DNA of 14,840 nucleotides from Betaproteobacteria bacterium (GTDB lineage Bacteria > Pseudomonadota > Gammaproteobacteria > Burkholderiales > SG8-39): assembly GCA_027317055.1 (NCBI GenBank), contig DAHVFK010000040.1, positions 1-14,840 on the forward strand. The letters run 5' to 3'. Positions 6,694 through 12,278 of the stretch are shown piece by piece. Positions within the stretch are counted from its first letter, which is position 1. The number at the start of each line of letters is the position of its first letter. Made by a program: the position numbers and the translations under genes. The notes under the pieces were generated by a model, which had not been told where the DNA came from, made no database searches, and saw nothing but the letters and a program-made list of their open reading frames with translations.

Positions 6694-7488
6694 CTACATG
6701 ATCTGGTTGACGGTACCGCCGTCGGCCCGCAGCGCGGCACCGGTGGTCGCCGAGGCGCCCTCGCCGCACAGATAGACGGCGAGGTTCGCCACTTCCGCGG
6801 CGGAGGTGAAGCGCTTGAGCAGCGAAGTCGGGCGGAAGTTGACGAAGAACTCGCGCTCGATCTCCTGCACCGTCTTGCCGGCGGCCCGGGCGCGCTCGGC
6901 GCGCAACCGGTCGGTGGTCTCGGTGCGGGTCGGCCCGGGCAGCAGCGCGTTCACGGTCACCCCCGTGCCGGCGAGCTCCATCGCCAGGCCGCGCGAGATC
7001 GCGAGCTGAGCGGTCTTGGTCGTCCCGTAGTGGATCATCTCCTTCGGAATGTTGAGCGCCGACTCGCTCGAAACGAAGATCACCCGCCCCCAGCCGCGCT
7101 GCGCCATTGCCGGCGCGTAGTAGCGCGCGAAGCGGATCCCGCTCATCACGTTGACTTCGAACAGGCGCTGCCACTCGGAATCCGATATATCGAAGAACGC
7201 TTTGCGCTCGTAGATGCCGAGGTTGTTGACCAGAATGTCGCACGCCGGCACGCGCGCGAAAACCTGCTCCGCGCCTGCGACGCTTGCGCAGTCGGCGGCG
7301 ATGCCTTCCGCCGGGGCGTCGGGCGCCTCCGCCCGCAGGCGCTCGAGCGCCCCATCGACCGACGCCTGGCTGCGCCCGGTGAGCGTAACGCGCGCGCCCT
7401 CTGCCGCGAGCCCCTTCGCGATTGCGTAGCCAATGCCTGCGGTCGAGCCGGTGACAAGCGCGCGCCGCCCGTTCAGTTTCAGGTCCAT
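6694..7488 (-). CDS. SDR family oxidoreductase (last gene of the two-component operon)
   Basis: A 264-aa classical short-chain dehydrogenase/reductase, which should reduce or oxidise a keto/hydroxy substrate with NAD(P). It has the cofactor motif TGSTAGIG (13-20), NNLG (88-91) in place of the common NNAG, Asn113, a catalytic Ser141, and YGTTK with Tyr154 and Lys158. The Arg in TLTGRS after the second strand suggests preference for NADP(H). A Pro-Gly motif (LLPGPTRTE) follows the active site. The substrate is unknown; 3-oxoacyl reductases are the nearest well-known type. A clear AGGAGGA lies upstream of the ATG at 7488, and the gap to the previous gene is 19 bases, so it is the fourth gene of the operon that begins with the response regulator. 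Confidence 0.88.
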   Translation of the reverse strand: MDLKLNGRRALVTGSTAGIGYAIAKGLAAEGARVTLTGRSQASVDGALERLRAEAPDAPAEGIAADCASVAGAEQVFARVPACDILVNNLGIYERKAFFDISDSEWQRLFEVNVMSGIRFARYYAPAMAQRGWGRVIFVSSESALNIPKEMIHYGTTKTAQLAISRGLAMELAGTGVTVNALLPGPTRTETTDRLRAERARAAGKTVQEIEREFFVNFRPTSLLKRFTSAAEVANLAVYLCGEGASATTGAALRADGGTVNQIM

Positions 7489-7507
7489 CTGCTTGCTTCC
7501 TCCTTTG

Positions 7508-8311
7508 CTAGCCGCCGCGTGTGGTCGCGCTCAGCCCGCCGTCGACCACGATCTCGGCCCCGGTAACGAACTTCGCTTCGTCCGAAGCGAGGTACACCGC
7601 CGCCCAGGCCACGTCCCAGGCATCGCCCATCTTGCCGGTCGGGGTGCGCGCGTTGCGCTTGGCGATCAGCGCCGCGGCGTCGCCGCCCTGCGACTTCGCC
7701 AGCCGCTGGGCGACCAGCGGCGTGTTCATCAGGCCCGGGATCACGGTGTTGATCCGCACCCCCTTGGGCGCGTAGCGCACCGCCGCGACGCGCGAGAAAT
7801 GCTGTAGCCCGGCCTTGGACGCCGCGTAGGCCGCGAGATCGTTGCCGAGATGGCGCAGGCCCGCGATCGAGGACAAGTTGACGATCGCCCCGCCGCCCTG
7901 GTTCGCCATCAGCGGCGCCACCATGCGGATCGACTGGTAGACGTAGTGCAGATTGAACTCGAACTGCGCGCGCCAGGCGTCCGGCTCGATTTCCTCCGGC
8001 CCGCCAGGGATGCTGCCGCCGACGTTGTTGACCAGGATGTCGATCCGACCGTGCCGCGCGAGCGTCTCGTCCACCGCACGCCTGAGGTCCGCCTCCTGGG
8101 TCACGTCCGCCGCGAGCGCCGCCATCGTCGCGCCCTCGGCCTTCACCAGGCGCGCGGTTTCTTCTGCCGCCGCGAGATTCACGTCCGCGCCGACCAGCTG
8201 CGCGCCCTCGCGCCCGAACAGAACGCAGATCGCGCGCCCGTTGCCGACGCCCTCGCCTACGGACCCGGCGCCCAGCACCAGCGCCACCTTGTACTTGAGT
8301 CTATCGGTCAT
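7508..8311 (-). CDS. SDR family oxidoreductase with GAGSVGEGVGNG cofactor loop
   Basis: A 267-aa short-chain dehydrogenase/reductase, not a duplicate of its neighbour. The cofactor loop is GAGSVGEGVGNG (14-25), longer than the usual TGxxxGIG, and an Asp at the end of the second strand (GADVN, Asp43) points to NAD(H). NNVGG (95-99), a catalytic Ser at about 148 (NLSSIAG), and YAASK with Tyr162 and Lys166 are intact. The C-terminal GAEIVVDGGLSATT is the usual SDR ending. The ATG at 8311 follows AGGAAG and lies 12 bases after the kinase stop codon, so it should be transcribed with the two-component genes. The opposite predicted cofactor preferences of the two SDRs would suit a pair working on related substrates, but that is inference. 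Confidence 0.88.
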   Translation of the reverse strand: MTDRLKYKVALVLGAGSVGEGVGNGRAICVLFGREGAQLVGADVNLAAAEETARLVKAEGATMAALAADVTQEADLRRAVDETLARHGRIDILVNNVGGSIPGGPEEIEPDAWRAQFEFNLHYVYQSIRMVAPLMANQGGGAIVNLSSIAGLRHLGNDLAAYAASKAGLQHFSRVAAVRYAPKGVRINTVIPGLMNTPLVAQRLAKSQGGDAAALIAKRNARTPTGKMGDAWDVAWAAVYLASDEAKFVTGAEIVVDGGLSATTRGG

Positions 8312-8323
8312 CCAGTCTTCCTG

Positions 8324-9709
8324 TCAGTTGTCCTGCCGCGGCAAGGTGAGAATCGCCTCGAGCCCGCGCACGGGACGCTTCTTCAGCACCAGCTCGCCGC
8401 CGTGCGCGCGCGCAATGTTGCGCGCGATGCCCAAGCCGAGCCCGGTGCCGCCGGTCTCGCGACTGCGCGAGCGCTCGCCGCGGTAGAACGGCTCGAACGC
8501 TCGCTCGAGCTCCTCCTCCGGCATGCCGGGTCCGTCGTCGACGATGCGCACCACAACCTGCCCTGCCGCGTCCTCTACCTCGATCATCGCACGCCCGCCG
8601 TAGCGGATCGCATTCTCCACCAGGTTGGTCAGGCAGCGACGCAGCGCAAGCGGGCGGCCGACGTAGGGCTGCGCAATCGCGCCCTTGATCTCGACCGCGT
8701 TGCCCGTGTCGCGGAAATCGATCTGCAGCGTCTCGAGCAGGGCCATCAGGTCGACCTGCTGGGCAGCCTCGCCCCGGCTCGAGTCGCGCATGTAGTCGAG
8801 CGTCTGGGTGACCATCGACTGCATCTCGTCCAGGTCCTTCTCTATCTTGGCTCGCAGAACCGGGTCGTTCACGGTTTCCATGCGCAGCCGCAGACGGGTG
8901 AGCGGCGTCTTCAGATCGTGCGACATCGCGGTAAGGACGCGCGCGCGGTCGGCGAGAAAGCGCGACAAGCGCTGCTGCATGACATTGAAGGCGCTCGCGG
9001 CGCGCCTCACTTCGAGCGGGCCGTTCTCGTCCAGCGGCGGGCGATCGATGTCCCTGCCGAGCTTTTCCGCCGCGGTGGCGAGCGCCAAGAGCGGTCCGGT
9101 GACCCAGCGCACCGCGATCAGGGAGAGCGCGATCACCGTGCCGAGCAAGACGACAAGCGTGAGCCCGAGGCGCAGCGGGATCGACCCTTCCTGCGGCGGC
9201 AGATAAGAGTCGAAAGTAACCAGCGTGCCGTCGCGCAGCGTGATCTGCACCAGGTACGACGCGCCGCCCGGCGCCATGTCCGGCATGCGGTGCCCGGCCA
9301 TGGGATGGCGCATCATCGACGGCTCGGGCAAGGGCCCGAATCCGCCGGGCCGTCTGATTAGCCGCACCGGCATCTCCGAGTCCAGCGCAAAGCGCAGCAC
9401 GCCGGCAAAGACGGAACTCTGCGCGTCGGCCGCGTCCGTCTGCGGCAACGGCGGGCGATCGAGCGAAACCGCGAGCGGTGGCGCGTTGAACACCGCTGCG
9501 ATCCTGCGACGTTCCTGCGGCGCAACCGAGTCGAGCAGCCGCGCGATGTCGCCGATGCGCTGGGCAAGCTGCATGCCGCCCGCGCGGTAAAGCAGGCGGG
9601 CGCGCTCGGCCAGATTGATGTACGCCGCGGCCAGCTGCGCCACGATCAGGCCGCCAAGCAGCACCATGACGAGGCGACCGAAGATGCTGCGCGGCAAGAA
9701 CCATGTCAT
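8324..9709 (-). CDS. Sensor histidine kinase, EnvZ/CpxA-like, Met/His-rich periplasmic domain
   Basis: A 461-aa membrane histidine kinase. The first membrane helix is at about 11-31, a periplasmic sensor domain spans about 32-178, and the second helix is at about 180-200, followed by a HAMP linker. The phospho-acceptor is His264 in AMSHDLKTPLTRLR. The ATPase domain has the N box (TNLVENAIRYGG, Asn366), DDGPGMP (391-397) and GGTGLGLGIAR (420-430). Residues 132-145 (MMRHPMAGHRMPDM) carry five Met and two His in the periplasmic part, which could bind soft metal ions. ATG 9709 is used because it gives a normal N-terminal membrane helix and lies 11 bases after the regulator stop. The kinase should phosphorylate the upstream response regulator. 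The true stimulus is unknown. Confidence 0.92.
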   Translation of the reverse strand: MTWFLPRSIFGRLVMVLLGGLIVAQLAAAYINLAERARLLYRAGGMQLAQRIGDIARLLDSVAPQERRRIAAVFNAPPLAVSLDRPPLPQTDAADAQSSVFAGVLRFALDSEMPVRLIRRPGGFGPLPEPSMMRHPMAGHRMPDMAPGGASYLVQITLRDGTLVTFDSYLPPQEGSIPLRLGLTLVVLLGTVIALSLIAVRWVTGPLLALATAAEKLGRDIDRPPLDENGPLEVRRAASAFNVMQQRLSRFLADRARVLTAMSHDLKTPLTRLRLRMETVNDPVLRAKIEKDLDEMQSMVTQTLDYMRDSSRGEAAQQVDLMALLETLQIDFRDTGNAVEIKGAIAQPYVGRPLALRRCLTNLVENAIRYGGRAMIEVEDAAGQVVVRIVDDGPGMPEEELERAFEPFYRGERSRSRETGGTGLGLGIARNIARAHGGELVLKKRPVRGLEAILTLPRQDN

Positions 9710-9720
9710 CGCCCGCCCCA

Positions 9721-10443
9721 CTACCGCTTCACTTCGACCGGCACCGCGAGCAGATAGCCCTCGCCGCGCACGGTCTTGATGATCTTCGGATCCGACGGGT
9801 CGTCTTGCAGGCGGTGGCGCAGTCGGCTGATCTGGATGTCGATGCTGCGGTCCATTGGATCGGCCTCGTGACCCTTGGACAGCACCATGAGCTGGTCGCG
9901 CGAGAGAACGTGGTTGGGATGGCTGAGCAGAATCCTCAGCATCTGGTATTCGCCGCCGCTGAGCGACGTGACCACGCCCTTGGCAGAGACCAGGTGGCGC
10001 GGCCCGGTTAGCAGGCGCCAGCCGGCGAAGGCGATCTCGCTTGCTTCGTCGGCGCGCAGGTTGCGCGGCAGGCTGCGGGCGCGCCGCAGCACGCTCTTGA
10101 TCCGCGCCACCAGCTCGCGCGGGCTGAACGGCTTCGACAGGTAGTCGTCGGCGCCCATCTCGAGCCCGACGATACGGTCGGTCTCCTCGCCCAGCGAAGT
10201 AAGCATGATCACAGGCGTGTCGGCTTCGCCGCGCAGCTTGCGGCACAGCGTCAGGCCGTCTTCCCCCGGCAGCATCAGGTCGAGCACGATGAGGTCGACT
10301 TTTCCGCGCGCGAGCGCCGCCCACATCGCCTTGCCGTCCGCGGCCGCGCTCGTGCGATAGCCGTTCTTGCCCAGGTAGTCGCCCAGCAGATCGCGGATGT
10401 CCGCGTCGTCGTCGACGATCAGGATGTGGTCCTGCGTATCCAT
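9721..10443 (-). CDS. OmpR/PhoB-family response regulator
   Basis: A 240-aa response regulator. The receiver domain (about 5-120) has the acidic pair at Asp11-Asp12, phospho-acceptor Asp55 in VLDLMLPG, Thr82 and Lys104 (YLSKPF), all intact. The C-terminal winged-helix DNA-binding domain (about 135-235) has SLSGGEYQML, the recognition helix region DRSIDIQISRLRHRL, and VRGEGYLLAVP. It most resembles the OmpR/CpxR branch. It is the first gene of the operon regulator-kinase-SDR-SDR. The start at ATG 10443 gives the normal N-terminus MDTQDHILIVDDD; no Shine-Dalgarno sequence precedes it, and TATAAA lies 7 bases upstream. The divergent Spy-like gene and the paired boxes in the shared gap suggest it controls both directions. 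Confidence 0.93.
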   Translation of the reverse strand: MDTQDHILIVDDDADIRDLLGDYLGKNGYRTSAAADGKAMWAALARGKVDLIVLDLMLPGEDGLTLCRKLRGEADTPVIMLTSLGEETDRIVGLEMGADDYLSKPFSPRELVARIKSVLRRARSLPRNLRADEASEIAFAGWRLLTGPRHLVSAKGVVTSLSGGEYQMLRILLSHPNHVLSRDQLMVLSKGHEADPMDRSIDIQISRLRHRLQDDPSDPKIIKTVRGEGYLLAVPVEVKR

Positions 10444-10450
10444 GACAACA

Positions 10451-10456
10451 TTTATA
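10451..10456 (-). promoter_or_regulatory. -10-like TATAAA before the response regulator gene
   Basis: On the minus strand TATAAA is a 5/6 match to the -10 consensus, 7 bases before the regulator ATG at 10443. The region at -35 (TTTCTT, 18-base spacing) is poor, which fits a promoter that needs an activator. The GTARC boxes start about 40-60 bases upstream of the predicted start site. A transcript from here would have almost no 5' leader. Confidence 0.35.
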
Positions 10457-10484
10457 ACCGCTAGCGCCCGCCCGAAGAAACGGA

Positions 10485-10533
10485 TTTGTAGCCTAGCGTA
10501 ACAGGCCGACTGGACGCTACGGCGCGCTACAAA
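10485..10533. promoter_or_regulatory. Head-to-head GTARC-N5-GTARC boxes, candidate response-regulator operator
   Basis: On plus, GTAGC (10488-10492) and GTAAC (10498-10502) are separated by five bases. On minus, GTAGC (10530-10526) and GTAGC (10520-10516) are separated by five bases. The two pairs face each other and lie in a larger imperfect palindrome with perfect 8-base ends, TTTGTAGC (10485-10492) and GCTACAAA (10526-10533), centred near 10509. A 10-base period between half sites is usual for OmpR-family regulators, and the CpxR box of enterobacteria is GTAAA-N5-GTAAA. Binding by the adjacent regulator is inferred. Confidence 0.55.
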
Positions 10534-10612
10534 AAGCAAACCGGCCCGTTACGCCCAGCTGTTGCAATAGGAACCGTTGCGAAGTTCCTTATTTCAACCA
10601 ACGGAGAGAATC

Positions 10613-11173
10613 ATGAAACGCACCACCAAAATTGCACTCGGCGTCGGCGCGGCATTGAGCCTTGGACTTGCCGCCGCGATGGTCAGCGCGCAACCGCAGG
10701 GCTATGGCCCCGGCATGGGCTACGGCCCGGGCATGGGCTACGGCGCGGGTATGGGCTGGGGTCCCGGACACATGGGCGGGATGGGAGCGGGAAGGATGAT
10801 GGGTAGCGGCTACGCCAATCCCGTCGCCATGATGGAAAGCCGCCTGACCGAGATGAAAGCCGAACTGAAGATCACTGCAGACCAGGAAGCCGCGTGGCAA
10901 GCCTATGCCTCGCAGGCGAAGGCCCAGGCCGAGAGCATGCAGGCCTGGCACGCGGCGATGCAGGCCGGCACCCAGGCCACCGCGCCCGAACGGCTTGCAC
11001 AGCGCGACGCGATGATGAAGCAGCGCCTGGCCCAGCACGAGGCGATGACCGCCGCGTTCAAGGATCTCTACGCGGCACTCAGCCCAGAGCAGCGCGCAGT
11101 GGCCGATCAGGGCTTTTTCGCCATGGGCCCGGGGCCGCGCGGTCCGGGCGGACCCGGCGGACACTTCCGCTAG
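10613..11173 (+). CDS. Periplasmic Spy/CpxP-like (LTxxQ) protein with Met/Gly-rich repeats
   Basis: A 186-aa secreted protein. Residues 1-26 are a typical signal peptide ending in VSA, giving QPQ as the mature N-terminus. Residues 30-63 are Gly/Met/Tyr-rich repeats of the type GYGPGM, with ten-odd Gly and seven Met plus one His. Residues about 70-165 are helical and Met/Gln/Ala-rich, with ITADQ (87-91) and LSPEQ (156-160), the two LTxxQ-type motifs of the Spy/CpxP family. The tail is Gly/Pro-rich and ends GGHFR. Spy and CpxP are periplasmic chaperones induced by envelope stress, often by copper or by misfolded proteins. The start is well supported by GGAGAG at 10603-10608. Divergence from a CpxR/OmpR-like system fits the known pattern. 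Metal binding by the repeats is inferred from Met content. Confidence 0.85.
   Translation: MKRTTKIALGVGAALSLGLAAAMVSAQPQGYGPGMGYGPGMGYGAGMGWGPGHMGGMGAGRMMGSGYANPVAMMESRLTEMKAELKITADQEAAWQAYASQAKAQAESMQAWHAAMQAGTQATAPERLAQRDAMMKQRLAQHEAMTAAFKDLYAALSPEQRAVADQGFFAMGPGPRGPGGPGGHFR
10700..10753 (+). repeat. Three tandem 18-bp repeats encoding GYGPGM/GYGAGM
   Basis: Three consecutive 18-base units (10700-10717, 10718-10735, 10736-10753) encode Gly-Tyr-Gly-Pro/Ala-Gly-Met. A diverged fourth unit of 21 bases (GWGPGHM) follows. They differ mainly at third codon positions, suggesting that the peptide is selected. Copy number could vary between strains. Confidence 0.7.
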
Positions 11174-11799
11174 CCGCACCGGCGCCACACCGTCGCCAGC
11201 CAGGGCTGCTGCGCCTGCGGCAGCCCGGGCGGACGGTAGTAGTGCTCGAGCTCGATGAACCCCGCCCGCGTCATGAATCGGCGCCACGCTTCCAGGTCGT
11301 GGTAGGCGCCGTAGCGCCCGCGGTTCCAGCCTTCCTCGTTGTTGCCGCGCGGATTGGAGCTGAACAGCACGCCGCCCGGCTTGAGCGCGGCGCACAGCTC
11401 GACCAGCACGCGAGGCAGCTCCTGGCTCGGGACGTGGAATAGCACCGCGTTCGCGTACACGCCGTCGAAATGCGCCGGCGGAAGCTCGAGCGCGAGGAGG
11501 TCCTGCAGCCACACCTCGCAGCCGCTGTACTCGCGCGCCATGTGCGCGAATCGGGGCGCCCCATCCAGTCCGATCGCCACGTGACCCAGCTCGGCGAACA
11601 CTTTCAGGTCGCGCCCCGGGCCGCAGCCCAGGTCGAGGATCGTGAACGGCGACGCGCCTTCGATGTGGCGCAGCAGCGCGGCGATGTTCTGCGCCACGTC
11701 GTGGCCGCGCGTACCCTGCCAGAAATCCTGCGCGCGCTGGTTGTAGTGCTCCAGCGTCAGCGCGGCGATCTTGTCCAGGTCCTGCCGCTCGAGCCTCAT
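11170..11799 (-). CDS. Class I SAM-dependent methyltransferase, substrate unknown
   Basis: A 209-aa soluble protein with the class I methyltransferase fold. Motif I is ILDLGCGPGRD (54-64), with an acidic residue at the end of the second strand (GLDGA, Asp79) to hold the ribose. QDLLALELPPAHFDGVYAN (99-117) is the region of the adenine-binding loop and motif IV, and LKPGGVLFSS (139-148) is the usual post-motif strand. The C-terminus WLATVWRR is common in this group of small methyltransferases. The substrate, a small molecule or protein, cannot be told from sequence. The start at 11799 has only a weak ribosome binding site and lies 19 bases after the DUF488 stop, so the two are probably one operon. 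The stop codon overlaps that of the Spy-like gene on the other strand by three bases (CTAG). Confidence 0.85.
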   Translation of the reverse strand: MRLERQDLDKIAALTLEHYNQRAQDFWQGTRGHDVAQNIAALLRHIEGASPFTILDLGCGPGRDLKVFAELGHVAIGLDGAPRFAHMAREYSGCEVWLQDLLALELPPAHFDGVYANAVLFHVPSQELPRVLVELCAALKPGGVLFSSNPRGNNEEGWNRGRYGAYHDLEAWRRFMTRAGFIELEHYYRPPGLPQAQQPWLATVWRRCG

Positions 11800-11818
11800 C
11801 GCGTCCAGCGAATGTGTT

Positions 11819-12205
11819 TCAGGTCAGCTTCGCTCCCTTCTCCGCGAGCAGCGCCCGCAGCACCGAGCGGTGGCAGCGCGACTCGTCGGCACAATAGCAG
11901 CCGACCGAGAAGTTCGCCTGGTGCGACAGCGCGGCCAGCAGTTCGATGGCATGCGCGGCATCCGGCGCGCGCATCTCCGTCCGGTACCTCCTCGCGAACG
12001 TGCTCCATTCGCGTGCGGTGCGCGCGTTCTGCGCCAGCTTCACGGTCTGAGGGCTGGGCGCGAGATTCGGATACCACACGTCATACCAGTTGTGCGAGGC
12101 GTACGCGCTCTTGGGCACGCCCCTCGGCGGGCGCCTGACGGTGCCGATGCGCAGCCCCTCGTCGTGCGCCCTGGCGGTGCCCAGCCGGACTATGCGAATC
12201 GCCAT
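11819..12205 (-). CDS. DUF488 (YeaO-like) family protein
   Basis: A 128-aa protein of the DUF488 family, which is widespread and of uncertain function. The N-terminal IRIVRLGTARAHDEGLRIGT segment, the central VWYPNLAPS (44-52), the KLAQNARTAREWSTFARRYR helix and the C-terminal CYCADESRCHRSVL (103-116) are typical. The last holds Cys103, Cys105, Cys111 and His112, which could bind metal or be redox-active. The start at ATG 12205 is clear: GGAGG lies five bases upstream, and it gives the usual MxIRxVRLG N-terminus. The frame stays open further upstream, but that part overlaps the divergent kinase gene. It is the first gene of a two-gene unit with the methyltransferase. Confidence 0.88.
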   Translation of the reverse strand: MAIRIVRLGTARAHDEGLRIGTVRRPPRGVPKSAYASHNWYDVWYPNLAPSPQTVKLAQNARTAREWSTFARRYRTEMRAPDAAHAIELLAALSHQANFSVGCYCADESRCHRSVLRALLAEKGAKLT

Positions 12206-12230
12206 GATCGCCTCCGCAGCGAGTGGCGTC

Positions 12231-12273
12231 ATTCTACGGCGCTCTTTGCGGGTCCGGCACGGCTTGGCACAAT
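12231..12273. promoter_or_regulatory. Candidate divergent -10 elements between DUF488 and kinase genes
   Basis: On minus, TAGAAT (12236-12231) is a 5/6 -10 match about 26 bases before the DUF488 ATG, leaving room for its GGAGG site. On plus, TTGCGG (12246-12251) and CACAAT (12268-12273) are 16 bases apart and match consensus at 3/6 and 4/6. The kinase ATG follows CACAAT by five bases. The 73-base gap is too short for much else. Confidence 0.3.
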
Positions 12274-12278
12274 GCGCA

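Larger units (their letters stand above)
10444..10612. other. Divergent regulatory gap between regulator operon and Spy-like gene
   Basis: This is the longest non-coding stretch in the window, at 169 bases. It is less GC-rich than its surroundings and holds the paired boxes, the minus-strand -10 and the GGAGAG ribosome binding site (10603-10608) of the Spy-like gene. A further GTTAC (10548-10552) is a possible lone half site. I could not fix a plus-strand promoter: TTGCAA at 10562-10567 has no good -10 at the right distance. Confidence 0.6.

Noticed and set aside
5715..6740. Minus-strand frame opposite the FAH-family gene
   Set aside because: No motif; the plus-strand FAH motifs and metal ligands are intact.
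7850..9361. 503-codon plus-strand frame opposite the SDR and kinase genes
   Set aside because: Composition is His/Arg/Ala-rich without a domain; both minus-strand genes have intact catalytic motifs.
8301..9704. Alternative start ATG at 9704 for the kinase
   Set aside because: It is in another frame; ATG 9709 gives the membrane helix and all kinase motifs.
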